Part shown: piece after piece, positions 18,774 to 27,967 of the stretch
Layout: every line of letters starts with the position of its first letter
Numbering within the stretch: the stretch's first letter is position 1
Assembly: GCA_902579585.1 (NCBI GenBank)
Contig: CACHHJ010000006.1
Coordinates: 1 to 34,176 of the forward strand
Origin: an uncultured Pelagibacteraceae bacterium
GTDB taxonomy: Bacteria; Pseudomonadota; Alphaproteobacteria; Pelagibacterales; Pelagibacteraceae
Direction: 5' to 3'
Length of the DNA: 34,176 nt
Notes under the pieces: generated by a model
Told to the model about the DNA's origin: nothing
The model's input: only the letters and a program-made list of their open reading frames with translations
Database searches by the model: none
Position numbers and translations under genes: made by a program

Positions 18774-20225
18774 ATGCTAGGATCAATAAGAAAATTTTCT
18801 AAAACATTTTTAGCGAAAATATTTATAGCTATAATTGCTCTACCATTCATACTTTGGGGTATGGGCGATATATTTAGGTCTGGTAAACAAAATATTTTAG
18901 CAGAAATTAATGATGAAGTGATAAGTTCAAAAGAATTTATTGGATATATACAAAAGATTGAACTCTCTCAAGAACAAATTGAAAGTTTAGGAAAACCCCA
19001 AATTCTAGAAAATATATTGAGCAATTATTTAAGTGAGAAAATTATTGAAATTGAAAGTGAAGCTAAAGGAATTATGCTTACTGACAAAGGTCTCAAGAAT
19101 ATAATAGTTTCAGATAAAAGTTTTGAAAAAGAAAAAAAGTTTTCAAGGGTGAAATATGAAAAATTTTTATTAAAAAATGGTTATTCGGCACCAACATATG
19201 AAAAATATATTAAAGGACTTGAGGTTAAAGCTCAGCTTTTAAATTTTTATAGCGGAGGAATTAAATTACCTAATTTTATAATTGAAGATTTGGCTGATAA
19301 AGAAAATCATTCAAAACAAATAAGTTATTTAAATTTAAATAATATTTATTCAAAAAAGATTATTGGAGAAAATGAAATTAAAAAATTTTATGATGATAAT
19401 AAAGAATTATTTAAAGAAAGATTCATTTCTTTTAGATTTTTGGAATTAACGCCTGAAGTATTAATTAAAAATAAAGATTATAATGAACTATTTTACCAAA
19501 AATTAGATGAACTTGAAAATGAAATATTAGACGGAAAAACTTTCTTAGAAATAACTGCTGAAAATAAAAATAATATACAAAATATTGAAATGGTAAATAT
19601 TAGAAAAACAAAAAAAGATGGGAGCATTATAGAAAATTTAAGTGACGAACTGTTTAATGAAATATTTAAAATTTCACAAAAAAATTTACCGCGATTTATA
19701 AATTTAGAAAATAAATTTTATATTGTAGAGGTCGTTAATCAAGAAAACATGTTTTTGACCTTAGATGATGAAAATCTGAAAAAAACTATTAAAACCCAAA
19801 TTGATATAATGAAAAAAGTGACTGAGAATAAAAAAATTATAGATGAAATTAATAATAAAAAATTTACAAAAACAAACATGAACAAACTTGCTTCAAAAAA
19901 TAACATAAAAGTTGAAAATTTAAATATTAATGGCTTAAATGATGACAACGTGCTAAGCAAAGAAATAGTTAAAAAAATTTATAATCATTCAGAAAATGAA
20001 ATATTTTTAGTTACAGATAATCTTTTTAAAAAAAATTATTTGGTTAATATAGATAAAGATATTCCTTCAAAAAATACTAATAAAGAAGATATTAAAAAAT
20101 ATAGTAGTAAAGCAAATGCAGATTACGTGTCAAATATTTATAAATCTTATGATAGATATATTAATACTAAATATAAAATTGATATAAATGAAAAAGTTTT
20201 AGAAAGGCTTAAAAATTCCTTTTAA
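18774..20225 (+). CDS. PpiD/SurA-N family membrane-anchored peptidyl-prolyl isomerase-like protein
   Basis: N-terminal LGSIRKFSKTFLAKIFIAIIALPFILWGMGDIFRSG anchor typical of PpiD; SurA_N-like region; diverged PPIC region; upstream of trpE. Confidence 0.8.
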   Translation: MLGSIRKFSKTFLAKIFIAIIALPFILWGMGDIFRSGKQNILAEINDEVISSKEFIGYIQKIELSQEQIESLGKPQILENILSNYLSEKIIEIESEAKGIMLTDKGLKNIIVSDKSFEKEKKFSRVKYEKFLLKNGYSAPTYEKYIKGLEVKAQLLNFYSGGIKLPNFIIEDLADKENHSKQISYLNLNNIYSKKIIGENEIKKFYDDNKELFKERFISFRFLELTPEVLIKNKDYNELFYQKLDELENEILDGKTFLEITAENKNNIQNIEMVNIRKTKKDGSIIENLSDELFNEIFKISQKNLPRFINLENKFYIVEVVNQENMFLTLDDENLKKTIKTQIDIMKKVTENKKIIDEINNKKFTKTNMNKLASKNNIKVENLNINGLNDDNVLSKEIVKKIYNHSENEIFLVTDNLFKKNYLVNIDKDIPSKNTNKEDIKKYSSKANADYVSNIYKSYDRYINTKYKIDINEKVLERLKNSF

Positions 20226-21682
20226 TGAAGTTAAGTACAAGTTTAAATAATTTTAAAAAAAATCATAGAAAAAAAAATAGTCAGACAATTTATTTTGCTG
20301 AAAATTGTAAAGATTATACATTTGTTGAAAATTTATATAAATTTATATTAGCCCAAAAAAATAGTTTTATATTTGAGTCTGTTGAGAAAGGTAAAATTAG
20401 GGGAAGGTATACAATAATAGGTTATAATCCTGATAAGATATACAATATAACTAAAAATAAAGTTATAATTGATAATTTTGAAAAAAAAAAAATTATAAAG
20501 ACTAATACGCTTCATTATTTAAATAATTTGGTTAAAAATTTTAAGGTAAAATCATCAAGTAAATTGCCGAGAATGTCTTCGATGTTGGTGGGTTATTTCT
20601 CATACGATATTATTAGGTTGATTGAAAAAATCTCTGATAAATGTAAAAATGATATTAATATCCCCGACATAAGACTAATTAGGCCAAAAAATTTAATAAT
20701 TTACGATAATTTAAAGAAAAAAATTTTTTATATACATAATATTTTTCAAGATGAAATAATTGAGAATTATGAATTAAAATATAATTTGATTTCAAAAAGC
20801 TTTAAAGAATTACAAAATTTTGGGAAAATAAAACTTCCAGAGCATTTTCATAAAAATAGAAAATCAGTTAATGTTAAATCCAATATTTCAAAGATCAAAT
20901 TTAAAAGAAATGTTTTGAAGGCTAAAAACTATATTAAAAAAGGTGATATTTTTCAGGTTGTTTTGAGCCAAAGATTTGAGGCAGAAATAGAAAAACCCCC
21001 TTTAGAAATTTATAATGCTTTGAGAATTTTGAACCCCTCCCCTTTTATGTTCTATTTTAATTTCAAAGATTTTCAAATTTTAGGAAGCAGTCCTGAAATA
21101 CTTGTTCGTTTGCTAAATGGTGAAGTTACAATAAGGCCAATTGCTGGTACACGGCCGAGAGGAAAAAATAAAAAAGATGATAAAAAACTAATTAATGAGT
21201 TATTAAATGACCCTAAAGAACTAGCTGAGCATTTAATGCTTTTAGATTTAGGTAGAAATGATGTTGGTAAAGTATCTAAAACAGACACTGTTAAAGTTAC
21301 AGAGAAATTTAAAGTAGAGAAATATTCACACGTTATGCACATCGTCTCAAATGTCGTTGGAAAACAAAAAAGGGATTTATCTATTTTTAATACTTTTTTA
21401 TCTGGTTTTCCCGCTGGTACTGTAAGCGGTGCTCCAAAAATAAGAGCAATGGAAATAATTGATGAATTAGAGAGCACTAAAAGAAAATTATACGCTGGTG
21501 GAATTGGTTATTTTACCTCAAGACAAGATTTTGATACCTGTATTGCATTAAGAACAGCACTTATAAAAGATAAAAAAATCTTTGTTCAGTCAGGTGCAGG
21601 TATAGTTGCTGATAGCAATCCAAATAGTGAATATAATGAAACTGTAAATAAAGCTAAAGCCTTATTGAAAGCTATAAGTTAA
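20225..21682 (+). CDS. trpE: Anthranilate synthase component I
   Basis: GDIFQVVLSQRFE, PSPFMFYFNF, SSPEILVRL, IRPIAGTRPRG, DLGRNDVGKV, FPAGTVSGAPKIRAMEII, QSGAGIVADSNP. Confidence 0.97.
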   Translation: MKLSTSLNNFKKNHRKKNSQTIYFAENCKDYTFVENLYKFILAQKNSFIFESVEKGKIRGRYTIIGYNPDKIYNITKNKVIIDNFEKKKIIKTNTLHYLNNLVKNFKVKSSSKLPRMSSMLVGYFSYDIIRLIEKISDKCKNDINIPDIRLIRPKNLIIYDNLKKKIFYIHNIFQDEIIENYELKYNLISKSFKELQNFGKIKLPEHFHKNRKSVNVKSNISKIKFKRNVLKAKNYIKKGDIFQVVLSQRFEAEIEKPPLEIYNALRILNPSPFMFYFNFKDFQILGSSPEILVRLLNGEVTIRPIAGTRPRGKNKKDDKKLINELLNDPKELAEHLMLLDLGRNDVGKVSKTDTVKVTEKFKVEKYSHVMHIVSNVVGKQKRDLSIFNTFLSGFPAGTVSGAPKIRAMEIIDELESTKRKLYAGGIGYFTSRQDFDTCIALRTALIKDKKIFVQSGAGIVADSNPNSEYNETVNKAKALLKAIS

Positions 21683-22249
21683 ATGAAAACTTTATTAATT
21701 GATAATTATGATAGTTTTACCTACAACCTTTATCATTATCTGCAGTCATCGAAATGCAAAGTTGATGTTATAAGAAATGATAAAATTACATCTAAGGAAA
21801 TAACAAAAAAAAAATATAAAAAAATAGTTATTTCGCCTGGTCCAGGAAATCCGGATCAGGCTGGAAATTGTTTAAAAATTGTAAAAGATTTGTCTAAAAA
21901 AATTCCTGTTCTTGGAGTTTGTTTGGGCCATCAGATTATAGGCCAGGCTTATGGCGCTAAAATAATAAGTGCAAAAAAACTGATGCATGGAAAAACAAGT
22001 AAAATTATACATAATAAGAAGGGAATTTTTAAAGGTCTCAAAAATAATATTACAGGTACCAGATATCATAGTTTAATTGTGGATAGAAAAACTTTAAATG
22101 AAGATTTTATAGTTACTGCTGAAACTAAAGACAAAATAATAATGGGAATAATGCATAATAAATACAACATACACGGAGTTCAGTTTCACCCGGAAAGCAT
22201 TAATACTAAAGTAGGAATAAAACTAATCGAAAACTTTTTAAAACATTAA
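21683..22249 (+). CDS. trpG: Anthranilate synthase component II (glutamine amidotransferase)
   Basis: [58 protein letters not shown]. Confidence 0.97.
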   Translation: MKTLLIDNYDSFTYNLYHYLQSSKCKVDVIRNDKITSKEITKKKYKKIVISPGPGNPDQAGNCLKIVKDLSKKIPVLGVCLGHQIIGQAYGAKIISAKKLMHGKTSKIIHNKKGIFKGLKNNITGTRYHSLIVDRKTLNEDFIVTAETKDKIIMGIMHNKYNIHGVQFHPESINTKVGIKLIENFLKH

Positions 22250-22253
22250 CAAA

Positions 22254-23246
22254 ATGAATGAAATAATTGAAAAACTGAGAAAAAGACAAGATTTAAATTT
22301 CGAACAAAGTAAATCTGCATTCGAAATTATCATGACTGGCAAAGCAAAAGAGGAGGAAATTCATGATTTTTTAATTGCGTCTTCTTCTAAGGGTGAAACT
22401 GCAGAGGAAATTGCGGGAGGGGTTTATGTTTTACGTGATAAAGCTACCAAAGTTAATGTCACAGATGATACGATCGATACTTGCGGAACTGGTGGTGATG
22501 GAAAAAATACTTTGAATATATCCACTGCTGCAGCTCTTCTGTTATCAAGTTTTGGAGTAAAAGTAGCAAAACATGGAAATAAATCTGTTTCCTCAAAGTG
22601 TGGATCTGCTGATGTGTTAGAAAAATTGAGTATAAATATAAATCTTGGTCCAAATGATGTTGAAAAAAATATTAATGTAAATAATTTTGGTTTTATGTTT
22701 GCTCCGGGTTATCACTCAGCAATGAAATATGTTGGCCAAATAAGAAAAAAGATAGGAAAAAGAACAATATTTAACCTCATTGGACCTTTAAGCAGTCCGG
22801 CAGGTGTAAAAAGACAAGTTGTTGGGGTTTTTGATAAAAAATTACTAAAAATTTTCGCTGGAGCATTAAAAAATTTAAATTTGAAAAAAGCAATTATTGT
22901 AAATAGTCAAGATGGTTTGGATGAAATTTCACCATACGCTAATACAAGAATAGTGGAACTTTCAAATAAAACGGTTAAAGAAACAATTTTAAATCCGAAT
23001 GATTTAGGCATTAAAGCTGATAAATTTGAAAATATTGTTGGAAAAGGTCCTGATTATAATTCGGAAAAAATGAAAGAAATATTTCAAGGAAAAGATAATG
23101 ATTTTTCAATAGCTGTATGTCTTAATGCTGCGGCAGGATTGATTGTGGCTGATAAAGCAAGTTCTTTTAAAGAAGGTTACATCAAATTAAGAGATCATAT
23201 TCTTTCGGGAAAAGTGATGACTCATATATCGAAACTAAGATCATGA
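22254..23246 (+). CDS. trpD: Anthranilate phosphoribosyltransferase
   Basis: DTCGTGGDGKNTLNIST, VAKHGNKSVSSKCGSADVLE, FAPGYHSAMKYVGQIRKKIGKRTIFNLIGPLSSPA. Confidence 0.97.
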   Translation: MNEIIEKLRKRQDLNFEQSKSAFEIIMTGKAKEEEIHDFLIASSSKGETAEEIAGGVYVLRDKATKVNVTDDTIDTCGTGGDGKNTLNISTAAALLLSSFGVKVAKHGNKSVSSKCGSADVLEKLSININLGPNDVEKNINVNNFGFMFAPGYHSAMKYVGQIRKKIGKRTIFNLIGPLSSPAGVKRQVVGVFDKKLLKIFAGALKNLNLKKAIIVNSQDGLDEISPYANTRIVELSNKTVKETILNPNDLGIKADKFENIVGKGPDYNSEKMKEIFQGKDNDFSIAVCLNAAAGLIVADKASSFKEGYIKLRDHILSGKVMTHISKLRS

Positions 23247-24049
23247 TAGATCATTTAGATAAAATATACAGCGAAAAAAAAGAAAGTGTTGAGAGGTATA
23301 AGAAATTATACTCAGTTAAAGATTTAAGTGAAAAGATAAAGGCATATAAAAATTACTATGATTTCGAAAAACCGTTAAATAATAAAAATAAAGTTAATGT
23401 TATAGCTGAAATAAAAAAAGCTAGCCCATCAGCAGGTGAGATAATAAAAGATTATAACCCATCTGAGATAGCAAAAAACTATGCTAAAGCTGGAGCAACA
23501 TGTTTATCTGTTCTTACCGAAGAAAAAAATTTTAAGGGAAAAATTGAAGATATCCAAAATATAAAAAAAGAAGTTAAACTTCCAATTCTTTGTAAGGACT
23601 TTATATATGATGAATATCAATTATATCTTGCAAGAGCGTTTGGTGCTGACGCGATACTAATAATTTTAAAAGGTATTGGACAACACCGCGCTGTAGGACT
23701 TCGAATGCTGGCAAAAGTTCTTGGGCTTGCTGTAATTTATGAAGCCCATAGTACTCTTGAAGCTGAACAAATTGCTGGTTTGGAAGATGTTATTTTAGGT
23801 ATTAATAATAGAAATTTGGAAACTTTAGAAACAAATGTAAAAAATACATTCGATGTTTACAATAATGTTCTTTCAAAAAAGAAGCATCCTGGTCCTATTG
23901 TTTGTGAAAGTGGGATCAAGTCAGAAAAAGAAGTGGAAGAAATAGTTAAACAGACAAAAATAAATAATTTTTTAATTGGTGAATCACTTCTAAAAGATCT
24001 AAACAAAAAAACCTCATTATTAGATAGAATCCTTAAAATAAGCCCATAA
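23243..24049 (+). CDS. trpC: Indole-3-glycerol phosphate synthase
   Basis: VIAEIKKASPSAGEI, LSVLTEEKNFKG, LPILCKDFIYDEYQLYLARAFGADAILII, GINNRNLETLE; 4-nt overlap with trpD. Confidence 0.97.
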   Translation: MIDHLDKIYSEKKESVERYKKLYSVKDLSEKIKAYKNYYDFEKPLNNKNKVNVIAEIKKASPSAGEIIKDYNPSEIAKNYAKAGATCLSVLTEEKNFKGKIEDIQNIKKEVKLPILCKDFIYDEYQLYLARAFGADAILIILKGIGQHRAVGLRMLAKVLGLAVIYEAHSTLEAEQIAGLEDVILGINNRNLETLETNVKNTFDVYNNVLSKKKHPGPIVCESGIKSEKEVEEIVKQTKINNFLIGESLLKDLNKKTSLLDRILKISP

Positions 24050-24081
24050 ACTAAGGTTTATTTGGCATTGATATTAAAGTA

Positions 24082-24096
24082 GAACTTTTGTAGAAC
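24082..24096 (+). promoter_or_regulatory. LexA (SOS) box upstream of lexA: GAAC-TTTTGTA-GAAC
   Basis: Exact match to the alphaproteobacterial GAAC-N7-GAAC direct-repeat operator, 22 nt upstream of the preferred lexA ATG. Confidence 0.85.
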
Positions 24097-24118
24097 AGAA
24101 ATGTACAGGATTTGTTCT

Positions 24119-24793
24119 ATGCTAACAAAAAAACAAAAAAACTTATTACTATTTATAAATAAGAAAATTAGATCGACGGGTGTTTCTCCTTCATATGAAG
24201 AGATGAAAAATTCTCTCAACCTTAAGTCGAAATCAGGAATTCATCGACTAATATCAGCTTTAGAAGAAAGAGGTTTTATAAAAAGACTCGCTCACAAAGC
24301 TCGAGCTTTAGAGGTTGTTAAATTACCAGAGAATGCTAGCGCACATGACTTATTTAATAGTTTTACTCCAAGCGTAATTAAGGGTGGTCTTGATAAAACA
24401 TCGAACAAATCAAGTAAAATTTCAGTTTTAGGCTCAATAGCGGCCGGCACTCCAATTGAAGCGATACAACAAGAAGTTGATAAAGTAAATTTACCGTCAG
24501 ATTTTAATAAAAACGATGATCATTTTGGATTAAGAGTCAAAGGTGACTCTATGATTGAAGCAGGTATTAATGATGGAGATACAGTAATAATTAAAAAATC
24601 CTCAAATGCAGATAATGGACAAATTGCTGTTGTGTTAATTGACAACGAAGAAGCAACACTAAAAAGAATTCGAAAGAAAGGCAACACAATAGCCCTAGAA
24701 AGTGCTAATAAGAAATACGATACGAAAATATACGCCGCTAAAAGAATTAAGATTCAAGGAAAATTGGTTTCTTTATATAGAAACTTCAATTAA
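24119..24793 (+). CDS. lexA: LexA repressor / S24 autoprotease
   Basis: MLTKKQKNLLLFINKKIRSTGVSPSYEEMKN wHTH; cleavage site SIAAGTP; GDSMIEAGI Ser and ATLKRI Lys. The ORF track start (24101) adds 6 aa; ATG at 24119 gives the canonical start. Confidence 0.96.
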   Translation: MLTKKQKNLLLFINKKIRSTGVSPSYEEMKNSLNLKSKSGIHRLISALEERGFIKRLAHKARALEVVKLPENASAHDLFNSFTPSVIKGGLDKTSNKSSKISVLGSIAAGTPIEAIQQEVDKVNLPSDFNKNDDHFGLRVKGDSMIEAGINDGDTVIIKKSSNADNGQIAVVLIDNEEATLKRIRKKGNTIALESANKKYDTKIYAAKRIKIQGKLVSLYRNFN

Positions 24794-24812
24794 AATAGTT
24801 TAATTTCATTTA

Positions 24813-26204
24813 ATGTCTTTCATTTGCAGGTTTGCGCCATCACCTACTGGTCCGTTACACATAGGGGGTGTGAGAACAGCTCTTTTTAATTGGCTTTTAG
24901 CCAAAAAAAATAAAGGAAAATTTTATCTAAGAATAGAAGATACAGATAAAGAAAGATCTAAAGATGAGTTTAAAAAACAAATAATTGAATCTTTGTCATG
25001 GGTTGGAATAAAGCATGACGATAAAGAATTTATTCAATCCAAAAATATTAATAAACATAAAGAAATTGCTGAGGAACTCTTAAAAAAAGATTTTGCCTAT
25101 AAATGTTATTGTTCAGAGGAAGAAATAAAAGAACAAAAAGAAAAATGTAAAAAACAAGGTATCCCATATGTTTACAATAGAAAATGGAGGGATCCTAAAA
25201 ACCTTCAAATACCTAAAGATATAAAACCGGTTATCAGGTTTAAAAGTAAAGTTTCGGGAAATACTGTAATTAAAGATTTAGTTCAGGGTGACATTAATAT
25301 ATCAAATTCGATTATTGAAGATTTTGTTATTTTAAGACAAGACGGATCTCCAACTTATCAATTGTCTGCAACTGTTGATGATCATTCAATGAAAATTTCA
25401 CATGTTATTCGAGGTGATGATCATAAAATTAATACATTTAAACAAAAACAAATTTATGAGGCTATGAAATGGGATATTCCTCTATTTGCACACATACCTT
25501 TAATTCATAGTGAAAAAGGATCTAAGCTCTCGAAAAGGGATAAATCCTCAACTATTGATGACTATGTTAAAATTGGAATTTTACCCGGAGCACTTAGAAA
25601 TTACTTGTTGCGACTAGGTTGGGCCTATAAAGATAAGGAAATCTTTTCTCTAGATGAGAGCATTAAACTTTTTGACCTGGAAGGTGTTGGAAAATCTCCA
25701 TCAAAACTTGATATGTCTAGAATACTTTCGCTTAATGAACATTATATTAAAAATATAGATGAAAAAATTCTTTTTGATTTTTTAAAGAGTTATGCTCAAA
25801 AGTATAAAAAAACTATCGATCCATCTAAGGAGGATTTTGTTTTCAAGTCCTTAAATTTCTTAAAAAATAAGGCCAAAACTCTTGATGATATTTACCAGAA
25901 TTCACAATACATTCTAAGCAAAGAAATAAGTATTTCCCCTGACGATTTGAAGCTTTTAGATGCTAATTCTAAGAAAATTATTGGTGATTTCCTCAATGAA
26001 TTTAAAAATATCAAAAACCCGAATAAAGAAAATCTTGAAAAACTAGTTAATAGTCTAATCACTAAATACAAAACTAACTTTAAAGGTGTTGGTCAACCAC
26101 TAAGAATAGCTTTAGTTGGTTCAAGATTTGGCCCTGGTATTTATAATATCATCTTATCACTTACAAAAGATGAAGTCGTAAAAAGAATTTCTAAAATTAA
26201 TTAA
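24813..26204 (+). CDS. gltX: Glutamyl-tRNA synthetase
   Basis: FAPSPTGPLHIGGVRTALFNWL (HIGH region), YLRIEDTDKERS, KLSKRDKSSTI (KMSKS-like). Confidence 0.97.
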   Translation: MSFICRFAPSPTGPLHIGGVRTALFNWLLAKKNKGKFYLRIEDTDKERSKDEFKKQIIESLSWVGIKHDDKEFIQSKNINKHKEIAEELLKKDFAYKCYCSEEEIKEQKEKCKKQGIPYVYNRKWRDPKNLQIPKDIKPVIRFKSKVSGNTVIKDLVQGDINISNSIIEDFVILRQDGSPTYQLSATVDDHSMKISHVIRGDDHKINTFKQKQIYEAMKWDIPLFAHIPLIHSEKGSKLSKRDKSSTIDDYVKIGILPGALRNYLLRLGWAYKDKEIFSLDESIKLFDLEGVGKSPSKLDMSRILSLNEHYIKNIDEKILFDFLKSYAQKYKKTIDPSKEDFVFKSLNFLKNKAKTLDDIYQNSQYILSKEISISPDDLKLLDANSKKIIGDFLNEFKNIKNPNKENLEKLVNSLITKYKTNFKGVGQPLRIALVGSRFGPGIYNIILSLTKDEVVKRISKIN

Positions 26205-26224
26205 ATTCTTTTCATTAATTAAAC

Positions 26225-26253
26225 TTGACGATCTTCTATCTTACCTTTATAAA
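26225..26253 (+). promoter_or_regulatory. Sigma70-like promoter for umuDC: TTGACG-N17-TATAAA
   Basis: TTGACG at 26225-26230 and TATAAA at 26248-26253 with 17-nt spacing, ending 1 nt before the LexA box. Confidence 0.65.
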
Positions 26254-26254
26254 A

Positions 26255-26269
26255 GAACAAATCAAGAAC
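26255..26269 (+). promoter_or_regulatory. LexA (SOS) box upstream of umuD: GAAC-AAATCAA-GAAC
   Basis: Exact GAAC-N7-GAAC, between a good -10 and the umuD ATG at 26274. Confidence 0.88.
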
Positions 26270-26273
26270 ATTT

Positions 26274-26657
26274 ATGAAGCTTAAACTACCTTTTTATATC
26301 CACAAAGTTGGCGCTGGTTTCCCCTCGCCTGCAACAGATTATATCGAAGACGATGTAGATTTAAACACGCATCTAATAAAAAATGCGCCAGCAACATTCA
26401 TAATAAGAGTGCAAGGAAAGTCTATGACTAATGTCGGTATCTATGATGGAGATTTATTGATTGTTGATAGAAGCATTAATCCAAAAAACTCATCAACAGT
26501 AATAGCAAACGTAAATGAAGAGCTAGTGGTAAAAACTTTCATAAGAGGAAAAAATAACAATTATTTAGCTTCTGGTCCTAATAAAATTGAATTAAGTGAA
26601 AATCCTAACGTGATAATTTGGGGAGTAGTTACTTATGTCATCCATAAATTACAATAA
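26274..26657 (+). CDS. umuD: UmuD-like S24 protease, Pol V accessory subunit
   Basis: VGAGFPSPATDY (A-G cleavage site), RVQGKSMTNVGIYDGDLLIVDRS (Ser), ELVVKTF (Lys); overlaps umuC. Confidence 0.95.
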   Translation: MKLKLPFYIHKVGAGFPSPATDYIEDDVDLNTHLIKNAPATFIIRVQGKSMTNVGIYDGDLLIVDRSINPKNSSTVIANVNEELVVKTFIRGKNNNYLASGPNKIELSENPNVIIWGVVTYVIHKLQ

Positions 26658-27915
26658 AAAGAAAATTGCCCTTGTAGACTGTAATTCTTTCTATGTTTCT
26701 TGTGAAAGACTATTTAACCCAAAAATCCAAAATAAACCAGTTGTAGTCCTATCAAATAATGATGGTTGTGTGATTTCGAGATCTAACGAAGCAAAAATCT
26801 TAGGAATTAAAATGGGTGAACCTTATTTTAAAGTTAAAGAATTAATTAAGAGAAATAAAGTTTATATTTTTTCATCTAACTATGCATTGTATGGAGATCT
26901 ATCCCGTAGGGTTATGAGGGTATTAAAAACTTTTTCACCTAACGTAGAGATCTATTCTATCGATGAAGCATTTATTGATTTATCTTTTTTAGATGGAAAA
27001 AGTATAGAAAATTATGGGAAAGAAATAAGAAAAAAAGTTTTAAAATGGACAGGGATACCAACAAGTGTTGGGATATCATCAACAAAAACTCTAAGTAAAG
27101 TAGCGAACCATATTGCTAAAAAAGAAAAAACAGGTGTTATGTATTTAAATGAAAATATAGATGAAAAACTTAAAGAATTTCCTATAAGAGACGTTTGGGG
27201 AGTTGGAAAACAATTATCAAAGTTATATATCAAGAATGGAATAGATAATGCATATAAACTAAAATCAACATCAAATACCTGGGTAAAAAAGAGTACAAAT
27301 GTTTTGGGTTCAAGAACTGCAATGGAACTTCGTGGTATAAATTGTATTGGTTTACAAACACACGAGGAAAAAAGAAAAAATTGTTGTGTATCTAGATCGT
27401 TTGGAAAAAAAGTAACTGACCTGCAAAAACTAGAGGAAGCTGTAACTACATATTGTTTAAATGCAGCCGAAAAAATAAGGGGGGATAATCAAATATGTAA
27501 AGCTCTAACAGTTTTTATTAGAACTAGTCCTTTCAACAAAAATAGAAAATACTATTCAAACGGGCTAACAATAGATCTACCAATAGCAACGAGCAATAGC
27601 ATAGAGCTAGTTAAAAGTGCAAGAAAAGCATTAAAGAGCATATACAAACCGGGTTATTATTATCAAAAAGCCGGAATAATTTTATCAAAATTAAAAGATT
27701 CGGATGGTAAAGATATTAATTTATTAACACCTTTGCTTGAAAATAAATCAAAAGAACTGATGAAAGCAATTGATTATACAAACATGAAATATGGTAGGCA
27801 TGCAATTAGTATTGCAAATGCAGGAATAAGTAAGGGATGGAAAATGAGAAGAGAGCATTCATCAAAGATAGATACTGCATCATTCAATTATCTACCAAAA
27901 GTAAGTGCGTCATAA
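26635..27915 (+). CDS. umuC: UmuC translesion DNA polymerase (Y family)
   Basis: IALVDCNSFYVSCERLFNP, VVVLSNNDGCVISRSNEAK, EIYSIDEAFIDLSFL, GIPTSVGISSTKTLSKVANHIAKK, GVGKQL. Confidence 0.97.
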   Translation: MSSINYNKKKIALVDCNSFYVSCERLFNPKIQNKPVVVLSNNDGCVISRSNEAKILGIKMGEPYFKVKELIKRNKVYIFSSNYALYGDLSRRVMRVLKTFSPNVEIYSIDEAFIDLSFLDGKSIENYGKEIRKKVLKWTGIPTSVGISSTKTLSKVANHIAKKEKTGVMYLNENIDEKLKEFPIRDVWGVGKQLSKLYIKNGIDNAYKLKSTSNTWVKKSTNVLGSRTAMELRGINCIGLQTHEEKRKNCCVSRSFGKKVTDLQKLEEAVTTYCLNAAEKIRGDNQICKALTVFIRTSPFNKNRKYYSNGLTIDLPIATSNSIELVKSARKALKSIYKPGYYYQKAGIILSKLKDSDGKDINLLTPLLENKSKELMKAIDYTNMKYGRHAISIANAGISKGWKMRREHSSKIDTASFNYLPKVSAS

Positions 27916-27931
27916 TTATTAAAAATCAATA

Positions 27932-27961
27932 TTGATAGTAGGGTAAAAAATTGTCTATAAA
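27932..27961 (+). promoter_or_regulatory. Candidate promoter TTGATA-N18-TATAAA upstream of the ATP-grasp gene
   Basis: TTGATA 27932-27937, TATAAA 27956-27961; the -10 ends only 6 nt before the GTG start. Confidence 0.4.
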
Positions 27962-27967
27962 AAACAC

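Noticed and set aside
21073-21477. 134 aa minus-strand ORF
   Set aside because: Antisense to the most conserved part of trpE; open frame explained by codon bias.
22459-22653. 64 aa minus-strand ORF in trpD
   Set aside because: Antisense to the trpD active-site region; His/Leu-rich nonsense-like product.
26190-26224. TTAATTAA...TTAATTAA repeat after gltX as a terminator
   Set aside because: Each copy is self-palindromic and pure AT with no U-tract context; expected by chance in this composition.
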